From Physcia stellaris (lineage: Eukaryota; Ascomycota; Lecanoromycetes; Caliciales; Physciaceae), in contig JABSSW010000010.1 of assembly GCA_018902385.1 (NCBI GenBank), positions 558,001 through 622,000 of the forward strand: DNA of 64,000 bases. The letters are read 5' to 3'. The notes under the pieces are model-generated. The model was not told where the DNA came from. It searched no databases and saw nothing but the letters and a program-made list of their open reading frames with translations. Position 1 is the stretch's first letter. Each line of letters starts with the position of its first letter. The translations under genes and the position numbers were made by a program. Below, piece after piece: positions 1 to 15,430 of this stretch.

Positions 1-2390
<2,390 letters not shown>

Positions 2391-5300
2391 TTATAGATCA
2401 AGAGAGTTACAGACGGTCTGAGCCAGTTTCTGAGCATGAGGCTCTTGCTATTTTGGAAAGTCAGCATTTGCCACCAGGAGCACTAGTCACAAGACTGGAA
2501 ATTGACTCACCATCATAGAAAAATGGTGCGCGTTAAGTGCCCGCTTAACCTCTACCACCGTTCCTGGAAATAATTGTTCCCAACCAGCCGCTGTAAAGTC
2601 GGTGCGCTGTTCGGTCAAGAACTTCAAACCCTCTGTATCATCAGGTCCTGGGGGCAGTTTTGGGAAATGGACTCCATCCATCACACAGTCAGTAGCCCAG
2701 ATGACAGTAGCCTTTTTCAAGCGCCCTGGCGGCAGCGGCTTGGCATGATAGTCGTGCAGAACTTCAATAGTAGCATCGAAGTGCGCGAAAAGTTGAGATG
2801 ATGGCAAGGGCGATGCACCTGGCAGCGCCTTCCCAAACAAGCCAATGGATTCGCAGTGATCGTAGAACCGTTGGGGAAGTCTGTCTAAACCCTTTGGTAT
2901 GGGGGAGTCGATGAGTACAAGGCTTTCAACCGTTTCACCTTCTTCAATCAACGTTTGAGCGGCACGGTAGGCAAGGATGCCTCCGGCGGACCAGCCACCG
3001 AGATTGTAGGGACCACTTGCTTGCCTTCGACGTATCTCGTTCAGGTAGCTCTTGATCAGATCATCCAACGAACAGGTCATTTCTGCGGGATGGCGAACGT
3101 AAGGACAGTTGAGGCCGATCACAGCTAGTGTGGCATGCATCCTGGGAAGATTTGCGTACGAGCTGGCAGAGCCTGCACCATCAGGAAACAAAAACAATGT
3201 TTTGGAGCTCAGCCAAGGTCGACCTTGAAGTATCATGGATGTTGCACGTCGGCATTGCACGATTGGTTTTGCGATTTCGAGGAATTCATCTTCGACAGAG
3301 CCCTCCGAAGTTTCACTAATGATCTTGAAGTTTTCGTCGTCTATGTCTCCGGCTGATGAATCGTCACTTGACGAAGACGGGGTTACGATGGTTTCCTGTT
3401 TCTTGTCGTCCACTGGTTCGAGATAGGCGCGGAGATCTCGCACGGTAGGGTAATCGTGGAACAGCGAGCCGTCAATGTTGACATCAAGATTGAGCTCCTC
3501 ACGAAGCCGGGCACTGATCATCAGTGAAAGCAATGAATCTATCCCAGCATCAGTGAACTCGGTGTCATCAGTTATTTCAGAGACTGCGATGCCTGTTTCC
3601 TCAGACATAATCTGCACAACTTTTGTGAACAGCCCTTGCTCGTGACTGTCAGCTTTTACAGAATTCTGTTCCTCAGGCGAGACGATCAGTAGCTTCTGCT
3701 CTGCTAGTGGGCTTGAGGTACGCGAAGGGGCTCGCAACTGTTCAGGTTCTGTGGACTCTTTTATAGGCTCCGGACTGGGCGGGGTCCCCGTATCTGCTCT
3801 AATTACCTGGATATCATCCAGTGTATGAGTCAAGAAGACTTTCAAATCCCTTATGGTATCCAGATCATGAAACACAGAAGCTTCAAAGTCTAGAGCGAGC
3901 TCATCCTTGAATCTGCTGGATATCATCAAGCTGAGCAGTGAATCAATACCAACATCTGTCAAGACAGTGATGTCCGTCAGTTCTTCGCTGGCGATGCCGC
4001 TCTCCTCAGATATAATCTGGAGTGCTTTCGTGATGAGCCTCGATGACTCTCTGCTAAGAACTGCTGATTCTTGCCCATGTGGTTGAGGCGTCTTCATTGA
4101 CTTGGGGGCTGCCGCACGCGGGGAATCACGCTTAGAACCCTTTTCAGCGACAGCTTTTGTAGACCTTATCGGCTCTGCCATGCTTGCGTTAAGCGGCTCT
4201 GATCCCTGGGTTGTCGGATGTGTTGCGGGGGCAGGCTGAATCTTGTCCTGCTCGGGTTTGGGAGCTTTGAGCCCGTCTTTACGGTTCCCCGATTGTGCCA
4301 CGCTTTCTGTCGATAGAATATAATGAAGCAGTCGCCGCGCTACGCCTTGCAGCTAATACAAATGTTAGCGATAAGATAGAACGAGTCGCGGCGTCTTCAG
4401 CGACGCCCGATATATCATAAAAACTTACTGCGATCCCCTCGAATGAAGCCACAATCTTTTCCCCATCTAGCACTAGGATATCTCCTGTCCACATCTTGCC
4501 CTTCTGCTCTACCATAGCTACATGAGTCTGATAAGTCTGGAGTGGCGATAACTTTTCGAATAGCTGAAAGGCGCTCCAGCCGTGATTGACGAAGACCTCA
4601 ACTTCTAGATTGGATCGGTCATTCGCGTTCATAACGAAACCAGCCGATTGTGAGAGGGCGTCGATGTAGGCTGGATTAGTATGGAACCGGCCTTCTTCTT
4701 TGATAGCAGCGAAGTTCGCAACAGACGAAGCTTCCATATCGGTGCTATCAAGAATGACTTCCTCTAGAGCTCTATAGTTGGGATCGAATTGAGCAAGAGC
4801 CCCAACCATCCTGTAAATCATGGGCTTATTAAATTTACATGTTTTTCCCGTTAGAAGACCTTGCCGCACATTGTCTATCCTAGCTTTAATTGTAGATACC
4901 TGACGTTGAATGGCTAGCGAGCTACTAGGATCCCGGAATCGGATAATACAGTGTGCATGCTCTGCTTTTGGCTTGCCGGACGCCTGTTCACATTAGCAGG
5001 ACTCCGCTTTGCCCATGAAACATAAAGTTAGGATGCTTTACCTCTACCGTGGAAAAGCGACATTTAGCTGTTTTGTCTTTCGAGAATAGGTCTACTGTCG
5101 TTCGCAGAATTTGTGGTCCACTAGGAGCAGCAATAAGCGCTTTCTCGATAACCATGTCAGAGACGACGACCCCAAACTCCTTGACATCAAGCCAGTAGCG
5201 ACTATGCAAGTAATCGCCAAGGGATAGTGCAATATCGGCGTAGACGGACTGTGCATGTTTCAATCAGCTTAGATCAAAGTTCTTCATTGGGATGAGATGA

Positions 5301-8300
5301 CTGACCGGAGTGCAAAGCGGAATCCCGTTGACTTTATGACCTTGCACCATCGGATTGAGGTCAGAGCGGGAAATGTCTGATTCGACGATAATTTTTCCTT
5401 GCTCGCCATTGACAGTTTCTTCCACAAATCTATGGATAGTTGTGCTTTCAGGACGTGGTGGCGTCGGCGCTGTGGCGATAGTTCCGTGAAGAGGCGTAGG
5501 CTGCACAACAAGCGGGTCTCCCTTACGGAGGGACCAGTCATTTACATACTGCATCCAGTAGTTCTTCAGATCCCACTTGTAGGCAGGCAGTCGCATGACT
5601 TTGTGAGACGCCTTGAAGTCTCGGTGAAATTCTCTCCATACAATCTCCGTGCCGGCCATATAGAGTTTCGAAATCGTTGAAGCAATGACCTCCCAGATAT
5701 CGACTCTCCGTTTTAAAGATGGAAATATTTCGGTATCAGGTGTGGTGGCTTTGATCATTGTAGAGACAACGGGATGAGGTCCTATCTCAAGCGCTGTCAT
5801 CTTTCCATGACCAGAATCATTCTCGTTTGCTGCGCGCAAGGCACCCAAGAAGTTAACGGGCTGACGACAGTGTCGGGAAACGTAGTTTGGCCCGAAAACG
5901 CCTCTGTCACGGATGACACCAGACTGGAGAGGGCTCAAGACAGGGATGGCAGGGGCATGGTAGGAAACGCCGCGTGCTGCCTTTTCCAATTCAGAAAGTA
6001 TAGGATCCACTTGTGCGGAATGAAATGCATATGGTATGTTGAGCACACTGGCTTTAACATTCACAGCCTCTAGAATCTGCTGAGCTTTTTGGATGTCCAG
6101 GCATTTGCCTCCAATAACAATGTCGTTTGGACTGTTGATACAGGCAACCTCATAATGCGCAGCCGAGAGCATATCTTCAACATCGCTTAAGGATGCCTTG
6201 ACGGCAAGCATTGAATATTTGTCAGGTACACAATGCTGCTGCAGAAGCTGTGCTCGTCGCCCGGTCAAGTAGATTGTGTCAGCGTCAGAGATTACTCCGG
6301 CAATATTTAAGGCCGCATACTCTCCGATACTGTGGCCTACGACCATGTGAGGGACAATCCCCCAAGACAACCATAGCCGAGCTAGAGCCATCTCTAAGCA
6401 GACTAAGGCAAGCTGCATGACTGAAGGCGGATATTCGCTTTTGTCCTCGGCTGCATTTGTGAGATAGGAAATGAAAGATGGAAATCCAAGGTTTGTCGCT
6501 ATTGAGTCGAAACGATGGATGTCGCTCCGAAAACCGCTCACCTCATTGAACAGCTGTCGAGCCATTCCAGGATATGCGGACCCTTGTCCGGTAAATGCAA
6601 AGGTAACTTTAGGTATCGACTTGGGACGTGTTGATCCTGATTTGGCTTCTAACGCTTCGAGAAACTTTGTTTTGATCTTCTCTATGTTGTCACCGTATAC
6701 CATGACCCGATGAGGGTGATGCATACGACGGGCAGTTGTTGTCCATGACAGTTGAGGAAGTTCAGCATCCCCAACAGTATCTAGAAAGGATAAGAGGTTG
6801 GAGACATTGCCTTCCAGCGATGTAGCGCACTTCGCTGAAACTGCAACGACGTGGTTGGAACGCTGGTCATAAGCTTCCTCGAAATTATCAGTGGGCGCGT
6901 CTTCTAGTAATAGCGCAGTGTTGCCACCTGCGGCACTGAAATTATTGAGGAATGCTTTGCGGACACCATTCTGAGGTCGTTTCCAGGGAATTGGCTCACG
7001 AGCAATAAAAACTCGGCGCTCTTGAAGATTGTCAGGGAAAGTGTGGTTTAGCTTCGTCTTAATGCCACAGTGCGGTGGAATTATACCGTTTCTCATCATC
7101 AGCAACAGCTTTACAAGACTGACTGCGCCAGAAGCTGCCTCGCCGTGCCCAACGTTGGCCTACAGTCCATGTCAGCCACTAAAGCAGAGGTCTTGATCAA
7201 GTGTTTGACTTACCTTCGCTGAGCCGACATACAAAGCTTGATCATCGTTACGCCTTTGGGAATTGTCGGGAGCGAAAGTCTCGAGAACAGACCGCATCTC
7301 GGCCCCGTCACCTGCCTGAGTGCCAGTCCCATGCATTTCCACATATGAAATGTCATATGGATCTGTTCCGGCAGCGTTCAAGATCTTACGAAAGATATCC
7401 TTTTGAGCTGCAACGAGGGGGCGGGTTATGGATTCAGCTTCAGCGGAATGGTTCGTATATGCACCTGAGATCAGGGCTTGGATTGGATCATTATCAGCAA
7501 GGGCGTCTTCAAGCCGCTTGAGAACAACCGTGGCGACTCCTTCACCTCGGCAATAACCATCAGCGCTATCATCGAACGTTTTGCAGTTTCCTGTGCGAGA
7601 CAAAAAGTGGCCTCTATCAAGTCCAGCAGTAAAGTCAGGGTTTGTTAGCACATTTGTTCCGCCGGCAATGGCTGTATCAACTTCACCTCGCCAAAGAGCA
7701 TTGCAGGCGACATGTATAGCTGCTAGGCTACTAGAGCACGCAGTGTCGACACTACAGCTAGGGCCACTAAAGTTGAAGAAGTAATTAATTCGTCCTGGAA
7801 TAAAAGCACGATTGCCTCCAGGGATGAAGTAGGTGTCAATCTTTTGTGCACTGTTGGTCTCCATCCAATCATTGCTAGTCACGCCATAAAAGACACCTAC
7901 TCGATCTTTCTGAGTCGAGGGGGTTGCTTCAGACACGATACCAGCCTCTTCAATGGCTTCATAGGCCGTCATAAGCGCAAGACGTTGAGCTGGGTCAATT
8001 TGTGGCGCCTCTCGCGGAGAGATGTTGAAAAACTTTGCATCAAACAATTCCGGATGGTCAAGCCAACAGCCGAAGGGTGTACTGCTAGTATTTTTTCCTT
8101 TGCCTGTGACATCTACATGTGTATTTGAGTCCCAGTGCAGTGGTGGCACTGCCTTGTGAACGTCGCGGCCTTGGTAAAGAAGTTCCCAGAAAGCAGAGGA
8201 ATCTTCCGCTTCTGGAAACCGACCAGATGCGCCAATGACCGCGATTTTAGATTTATCAGGCCTACCGGGTATGTTGTCGTTCGAGGATGTCTTCGGCGCT

Positions 8301-9542
8301 GTCTCAAATCCTGTGACGGAAGATTTCAAAGCGTCCGAGGGGACCAAGGCGGGAATTGGGTCTAGGAGAAGGAGAGTATCATGACTACATTGTTTCCTAA
8401 TGCCACGTATCGCCCGCTCAGCGGGTAGTGCAACAGGATGCACAGTGACATTTGCCCCCGCTGTTGAGCCAGCGATAGAGCCAAGACGCCGGAAGAGCTG
8501 ATCCCACCGCAACGGCTTTAACAATATATCCTCTACGGCAGCTCGAAGTAGAGATAAGAAATCGTTGGCCCAGATGAATTCTCCAGTCGCACTAGAGATT
8601 GGTGGTATAGCCGTAAGCTGAGATACCCACTGTTCAGGTATCGTCGTTGATAAGATCGAGTCAACGTCATCTCCGCTGAATAGATGCGGCGCATGATACG
8701 GAGCTTGGAGTGGGAGTCGGACTGTGGTATATTTGGACAACGTTGGGTCATTCTGCATGTCGAGAAGCGTGTAGGGTGGTCCACTTATGGTTACTCCGTG
8801 GTCCGAGATGATACTAATGAACGGTCGGGAGGTGACTGGAAGATTCTATTGGCAGTCAGTCGCCGAATAACTATTTTAAACTCGGGAGGCTAACTTCGGT
8901 GTGTGGAAAAGCCTCAACTGCTTCACGTGCTGCCTCCGCCGTCATACCAAGGAACATAACAGACCATTCGCTCACAGCGCCTCCAGCAGCAGCAACTACA
9001 TTTTGGCCTACCTCTAAAGCACATTGTCCCGTTCTGAATGACACCATTACACTGTGAACAGCAGCAGGCAGTAGGTTAGTAACAGAGGTAGAAGAGGATA
9101 TGGCTGCAGCTGCTAGAGCACCAGTGCACAATCCACTAATACAAGAGTTCGTGGCCTTCAGATAGGATCGTTTGTTGCTTTGTTCACTGGTCGAATGTCA
9201 GCACTGAATACGAAACAGCCCCCTTGCGCGAGCCATTGTCGAGGGTAGAGCTTACCTGATGAACGAAGCCAGCTGGTACGCACAGCTTAGAGCATGATCA
9301 AGTGATGGATGGAGAGAAGTATTACGATTCAAGGCTGCTAGCTCTGGGAAATTCGAGAACCTCGCAAATTTTTGCCGCTGGCATCGTGGAAGATTCCCAA
9401 TCTCGTCACGCAGCGCCACATAGACGCTTTCGAAGAAGCGAACGAGCAGAGGGTCGCTGTTTAGACGCGCGAGATCCCGCAGCCCTTTGCTATAATCGAA
9501 AGTTTGATCTCCGAAAATATAGATATGATACGGTTCTCCCAT
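2391..9542 (-). CDS. Non-reducing polyketide synthase, SAT-KS-AT-PT-ACP-ACP-TE
   Basis: Eight exons, complement of 9256-9542, 8895-9186, 7214-8845, 5306-7159, 5042-5248, 4429-4983, 2511-4352 and 2391-2447, give an uninterrupted 2,241-residue protein; every junction is GT..AG and in phase. Domains: SAT with active-site Cys116 in GLCTG; KS with Cys563 in DTACSS; malonyl-AT with Ser1014 in GHSIGE; product-template dehydratase-like fold with His1345 (GHKVNG) and Asp1503 (LDSTD); two ACPs with phosphopantetheine Ser1747 and Ser1882 (both GIDSLLS); thioesterase/Claisen cyclase with Ser2064 (GWSAGG) and His2219 (HHFSMM). No reductive domains. It should build and cyclise an unreduced aromatic polyketide. 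The start at MGEPYHIYIFGDQTF was chosen because SAT domains begin this way; an upstream in-frame Met at 9623 is less likely. The last exon adds 18 residues after HFSMM, as is usual. Chain length and product cannot be read from sequence. Confidence 0.95.
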
Positions 9543-11766
9543 TCCGAATGTTAAGAGCCAGGAAAGCAGCCTGACACTCCTTGATTCAACCTTGAAAACA
9601 ACAGCTGCCCTGGATAACAACAAATGAGAATGGAAAATATTGTAAGCTTATGAGAGCAAAGAGTTAGATAGAAAGTCTCCACTTATTCTAGGTGATACAA
9701 TATATCGGTCTCCTTCACACCAGGGCTCTAAAGACGTATTCACGGTCTTCCTCAGATAAGCATCATTGATTGAGGACGGCAACAGATCCGAAGTAAGGCA
9801 CCGTCATGCTGCATCTGCCGGGGGCATGATGCCTCAAACCAATGCCGCTTCTGTTTCAAGGCAGCAGCGAGCTGAGTATGCCCGCCCAATACCGATACCG
9901 GTGGCATACTTGCCTACCCTGGTAACCCAGCATGGGAATTTCGTCGGCAAGTGTTCCTACTACCGGATTTCTCTTTAGGAGCCCTGCACTCTTCGGTCGC
10001 GGCCTGTGTTCCGATACTACGCCGTTAATGGCTGGCTTTCGGTATAAGATTGAGCTACCCGAGGCTAGATCGAACGGCGGAGAGGTTGCTCAGCTTCTTT
10101 ACTATGGTAGTTGTCAGGTGATATGCAGTAATTCAGAATATGGTTGCTACGGTCAGAAACTTCTTCATTGACCTTACCCACGGCAATGCCCCAATCATAT
10201 TGTCATAGAAAATTTATAATCAATCAAATCCATATCTTCACCCTCCCACCATCATCCCGCTTGTCTCTCCAAAGTAACAACCACTTCGACGAACTTTCAG
10301 GCTGTCCGCGTTGTTTACCGTTCGGCCAGCTCTTCTCAGACCAATAGTAAAGACGCTATTCAAGCTCCATTCAAGGATAAATCGCGGTACCAGTGAGTGG
10401 GCGACTTAGGGTGTCAGTTGGGTGGTGGACGAATTCTGTGTAGACGACACTATTCCATCATTAGTCTCATGATAACGGACATAGACAAGCTTCATTATTG
10501 TATCTTCATCACACGACGACCCTAATATGACACAAGAGACGTAGAGGTTTCATCTGGATAATTCGATGCACAAGTCAGCCCAAGCCAGCTCGCCTGCTTG
10601 CGATCATCGCATTCAATATCGTCTTTTCAGAAAGGTGAATTTGACAGGACACTGTCTACAATTCGCTCGTTATAATGCTCGTCATTGTGGTCCACAGGCG
10701 GCCTGTTGTTTAAAGTAGCTTGATGTTTGGCGTAGATATGAGTAGGTGCTCTGCACTGGTAGAGCCCGTTGATCGACACTAGATTAGCGTCTTTACAATA
10801 CTTCGTTTAATGTTACTAGTGGACTAAGATGTAATGGTATTGAGCCAGAATGGGAAGGGGTCATCAAGGAAGGACACTGCGTCCCATGTCGTTTTCACGT
10901 TTGACCGGACACGACATTCAGTTACTGCTACAATAATAAACCACCACAGCACTCTTCTGTGTTTTTGCGTACATCCTTCGATCGCCCATATCGGTCTTTC
11001 GATCCCACATGACTGCCGACTCGTGTGTCGTTCTACGTTACTCTCCGCATCCAGATCAATCCTAGCCTTCTCGAGACTTTCGTATATCAATGCCTGAGCA
11101 CTGTCAATTCATAACAACATAGATATCTAATCGGTTAACTGAGATATAGCATCTCTATGCGGTCTACGATAGGTCGCCCCGTGAATGCGCTTATCAAGAT
11201 CTTACCGCTCTCGACCCAAGAACTGACGTCAAGGTTAGATGACACTTTTGGCAGTACTGGCTCTGATCTACCTCAAATCAAAGGATTCCTCTAGAAGCGC
11301 ACAGTTTGTGTCGTTCATAAGCGAAAGCAGGGGCTTCAAAAGCTCAGCTAGGCACATCAGAAGGATGGTACGATGCCAAAAGCCTTGTCTTGACACCCGG
11401 GCTACCCGAAACGTGGGAGTAGTGATGATAGCCCGGTTATCACAGCATCGAGATTGTCAACATGCAGCATCCAGTTAGCGAGAAGAGATCGATGATCCCT
11501 GTTTGATAATCCTCGGACAGGATGAGGCCGAAATGCCAGTATCGGACATTCAGATACCGTGAAAGTCCGAACGACGAATTGAGAGCTCTGTTCGAGAATT
11601 CCGTATAGATATCATTCAGATCTTGTCTTAAAGCGAACGCGCGGCTTGACACTGATTACCTACTGTCGCTCAGAAAACGGATATCTCCGTCATTAGTCTA
11701 TTTGCCCCTGAAAGAAGCAGCGGCTCCTACTAACTTGCAAGTCTTGCGGACCTGAGTAGGATCAAA
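9543..11766. promoter_or_regulatory. 2.2-kb divergent intergenic region between PKS and NmrA-like gene
   Basis: The region separates the divergent starts of the PKS (-) and the NmrA-like gene (+), so it holds both promoters. I saw no convincing coding region and no perfect AflR-type TCG-N5-CGA palindrome by eye. Base composition is ordinary, unlike the mutated repeats further right. Confidence 0.5.
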
Positions 11767-12765
11767 ATGTCTTCCGTCATCAGGAAAGTTATTGTAGTAG
11801 GCGCAGGCGGCAACCTTGGTCCCTCTGTACTCTCCGCCTTTGAAGCTGATTCGCGCTTCACTGTCTCTGTCCTTGCACGCCATTCTTCCAAAGCCAGCTT
11901 CCCCGATCACCTCAAAGTCCACCGAATCGGAGACGATTACCCAGAACATGAACTACTTGAGGCGTTCAAAGATCAAGATGCTGTGATCTCGACCATTGCA
12001 ACGGCAAACGCGGTGCAGCAGAAATCAATGGCTGACGCAGCTGTCAAAGCGGGCGTCAAGCGCTTTGTACCCTCGGAATTTGGCAGTGATACGCGCAATG
12101 CCAAGGCTATGGCAATCTTACCACAGTACTTCAAGGGGAAGGCTGAGACAGTGGATTACCTAAAGACGAAAGAAAAAGAAGGATTGACTTGGACGGCGTT
12201 TGTAACGGGGCCCTTCTTTGAATTGTAAGTGAACAGCAATATTTGTGGCTCTTGCACTTTCTGCTCCAAGACAGCCACATTAAATTCCTCAAAGCCGTAA
12301 TTGATTTGGGATCACAGGGCGATGTACTCCGGCTTCATGGGTTTTGATCTCAAAACTCATAGCGCGACCATATTCAATGAAGGCAACGACACTTGGTCTA
12401 CCTCAAAGCTTACGACCATCGGATTAGCAGTCAAGAATGCAATGCTCATACCAGATAACACGGCCAACAAGTATGTGTTCATCGACTCTTTCACTGTTTC
12501 ACAGCGGCAAGTCCTATCTTCCTTTGAAAAGGCCACCGGAAAGAAATGGGAAGTGACCCAGGTAGATGCCGAGGAGCAAAAGAGGCTGGGTATGGAGAAG
12601 TTGTCCAACGGTGATTTCAGTGGCGCGATGTCTTTGATTCGGTATATCAACTGCGTTGATGGGCATGGAGGTAATTATGCTGAATACGAGGAGAGCGCGA
12701 ACGATCTGTTATCATTGCCGAAGCAGAGTCTCGATGACGCTGTGGTAGAGATACTGAAAGACTAA
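11767..12765 (+). CDS. NmrA-like / isoflavone-reductase-family oxidoreductase
   Basis: Two exons, 11767-12224 and 12318-12765, separated by a 93-base intron (GTAAGT..CACAG), give 301 residues, the usual length for the family. The N-terminus has the NAD(P)-binding glycine motif VVGAGGNLGPSVL (about residues 9-21), followed by FVPSEFGSD and TGPFFEL, as in NmrA/PCBER-type proteins. Such proteins are either NAD(P)H-dependent reductases or redox-sensing regulators; sequence alone does not decide. It is transcribed away from the PKS and lies inside the cluster, so a reductive tailoring step is possible. The second exon begins in the AMYSGFMGFDL segment, which matches the family across the splice. 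Confidence 0.85.
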
Positions 12766-13061
12766 GGTCTGCTTCCAGAAAGCCAAGCCAACATCAACGG
12801 CCCGAAATTGAGCTTTAATTGAAGCTTGTTTACCCCATCGTTCAATCATCGAAGACACAAGTCGAAAATAAGTTGTGATAAGGACCCGGGGCTCCATACG
12901 ATGCAGTTGAGACCATTGGTTGATCAGTCATTCTGTGGGACACAATGTATTCCATTCTGAAACACAACTCATCAATCTCAACATGACATACCGTCAGTGA
13001 TAAAACGCGCAAGACGCCAATCGTTCGGTTGACTGAATATGTGGAAACCTAGCACAGGAGT

Positions 13062-14150
13062 CTAGATCTGGGCTACCCGATCCGTGACCTCGTTGATTAT
13101 TGATTTTAGGCTTGCCGTTAAGGAGGCTGCTAGAACTTGATGCAAATCTTTTGATGAGCTCTCGGCATTCTGGCCATACCTTTTGGTGAATTGCGTGACC
13201 AGGTTTGCAACTTTGGGGAGTTCTTCCAGTAGTCGCATTGCTGCTGCTGCCTCGTTAGTCTCCCGGTTCGGGTCCCCATCCGAGTTGCCATGCTCTTGTC
13301 CCGTGAGGCCTTTGACAGAGCCTTTGTTCATATTCTGAGCCTTTCCTGTAGGTGCTGACACAATAGAAGGCTTTTTGGAGTACCGTAGTATGACTTCATA
13401 AGTGTCTAACAGAGCGGTGCATACAGCTGCGGCAAGCAGCCCCACCTCCATTCTCCTCGAGCAGGGACAGATAAGAATAGTCGAGCTATGCTTGATAGCC
13501 GTCGATGCCACTTCAAATCGAGCATCAAGAATCCCAGTGTCGCCTCCTGACAATCTTGGCGTTGCGAATGATCTTGCACCGGCTGTCATGTTGAGCTCTT
13601 GAAGTAAATCAATGGCTAATGCGGCGCAGTCGGAATGAGATCTTTCTGGAGGGGAGCTCGCTCCATCGCTGGAAACCTTCGAGCCTAATACCATTCTACC
13701 CGAGCTGTCATATTCATCATTAGACGTGTAAGGCAGGACCGCGCCGTTGCTATCGTCAAACAAGGTAGATGAGCATATCCCTTCAAACTCGGTGGTACTC
13801 GGTCCATTCGCGACATCCCTTGAACTTGATTCGGCTGTATCTTCAGAGGCATCAGAGGCTGCTGCAACGCTGGCGTCTCGGCTTGCGGTTATGGACTGTG
13901 CCTCAGAAGGTCGCTCAGTGTCTCTATCCCTGGTATTGGACGAAAGACGCTGGACACAACGACGCTTCCGAATTCGTCGAGCAGGACTAAAGAAGCATGG
14001 ATAACCCAGTCTTCCACAACGGCCGCAAATTGGTCTTTGTTTGTCGCATTTCACCTTGGAGGCGGAACACATGTCACAAGTGTCTTTCAATTTCTGAGTC
14101 TGAGGTAGACGTCCAGCGCCAGGAGTAGGTCTGTGTTGCTTGTGATCCAT
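13062..14150 (-). CDS. AflR-type Zn2Cys6 transcription factor
   Basis: A single-exon frame of 362 residues. Cysteines 25, 28, 35, 42, 45 and 52 form a complete Zn2Cys6 binuclear cluster (CDMCSASKVKC, then CGRC), followed by a basic stretch (RRIRKRR). The middle is Ser/Asp-rich. The C-terminal half has the AflR-type domain, with the ILICPCSRRMEVGLLAAAV stretch characteristic of aflatoxin-cluster-like regulators. It probably controls the PKS cluster. It lies convergent with the NmrA-like gene and tandem with a second, related regulator at 15431-16804. No intron is needed; the start codon is the first Met of the frame. Confidence 0.9.
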   Translation of the reverse strand: MDHKQHRPTPGAGRLPQTQKLKDTCDMCSASKVKCDKQRPICGRCGRLGYPCFFSPARRIRKRRCVQRLSSNTRDRDTERPSEAQSITASRDASVAAASDASEDTAESSSRDVANGPSTTEFEGICSSTLFDDSNGAVLPYTSNDEYDSSGRMVLGSKVSSDGASSPPERSHSDCAALAIDLLQELNMTAGARSFATPRLSGGDTGILDARFEVASTAIKHSSTILICPCSRRMEVGLLAAAVCTALLDTYEVILRYSKKPSIVSAPTGKAQNMNKGSVKGLTGQEHGNSDGDPNRETNEAAAAMRLLEELPKVANLVTQFTKRYGQNAESSSKDLHQVLAASLTASLKSIINEVTDRVAQI

Positions 14151-15430
14151 TGTGAAGCAGAAGCCGTACGGCAGAGCGTCGCATATGAAACGTGAATATG
14201 AGAAGAACCATCAAGTCAGAACTTTTGTGTTTGAGCCAGCCTTACCACATAATCTCGAGACCAAACACATTCAAAAAATCCTACATATGCACGTAGCAGG
14301 GTATAAGAGCTGCGACTCGGAGAATTAAAAAACGTGGAAGCGGAGGCTGAACACTGAGGTTCAATCCATCCATCTGTTAGCACGATGGTTTTACATGGGA
14401 GGCAGCCCCTAAATGTCCGGGACGTTTCAGTCCTGCACCGCAGATCCGTGCCGTGATCAAGCCATGTAGACCTTAGAGGCTAGAGGTTTAGGGGCCACTG
14501 GCTGAGAAGACATTGAGCAAGGTGTCAGGCCTGCTGCAGAACCAGGGACATAAGCTCCTTATCAATGACGTTGATATGGTGAGACAGGGCAGGATGGGCC
14601 AACGTGCGGCTGCGTTGTCCCAATGGAAGAAGAAAGCAGGCGAAAGCAAATGGTGCAACTAGTGACCTCGCTTAAAGTACATCACTTCTTTCTGTACCTA
14701 ATGAAGGTAGGGTAACATCCACCTGCAGTGTTACACTGTCGAAGGATGGATTCGCGACCGCTGCGTCATGCTCAGAGAATCTGATTGCGTCGCTTATTTT
14801 CCACTGCAGATATGTTGCTTTCCAGCTGCTTTCGTGTATGTATTCAAAATGTCATTGAGGGCAAGCAATGTTCGAAGCATTTTCTTTCTTGGAGACCTGG
14901 CCTCTTGGGCGATAGCGCGTCGAGTAATCCCATCCGAAGCATTGCGATTTACAACTTTGGCGTCATTAAAGCTGTAAAGGGATTGGAAGATTCTCTCTGT
15001 AACACGTTCAACCTTCAGCCTTCTGGCAAAGGTGAAAGCAAACCAATCAAACAGCATTCTCCATCGTATGTTGCCCTGCGCTGCATCTCTCAAGCGCCAA
15101 GGCTGCCGCACACCTCCATTAATTGGGAGGATTCAGACAAGGGGTTCCCACCTGCCCGATCCGAATTACCCCCATGGTTCAACGTTTTGCCAATGAAGCG
15201 AATGAGGTATTTCGCCTTCCAATCCTTGTTTCCCTGCATAGCCAACAAACCCAGCAACAGGTACCAACAGCAATTGTAAGTGAGACGACAAGATAGTAAT
15301 CGAGATCTCAAGAGGCCACTAATGATACTGCCGAGACCCGGAGGAAATGATGCTAAGGCGCCATTTAGGCCCAGCCTGCCAAAATAGTTCGACTTGCTCG
15401 ATTACTATGCTTCTGCTTCAAGTTGCTTGC
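14151..15430. other. Intergenic between the two AflR-type genes
   Basis: About 1.3 kb holding the promoter of the first AflR-type gene (14151 to about 14700) and the 3' flank of the second. Open frames of 70-165 codons occur here on both strands, but they overlap one another, start at weak contexts and show no known motif. Confidence 0.5.

Noticed and set aside
14785-15279. 164-codon plus-strand frame between the AflR-type genes
   Set aside because: No motif, weak start, overlapped by frames on the other strand of similar length; no splice-consistent extension.
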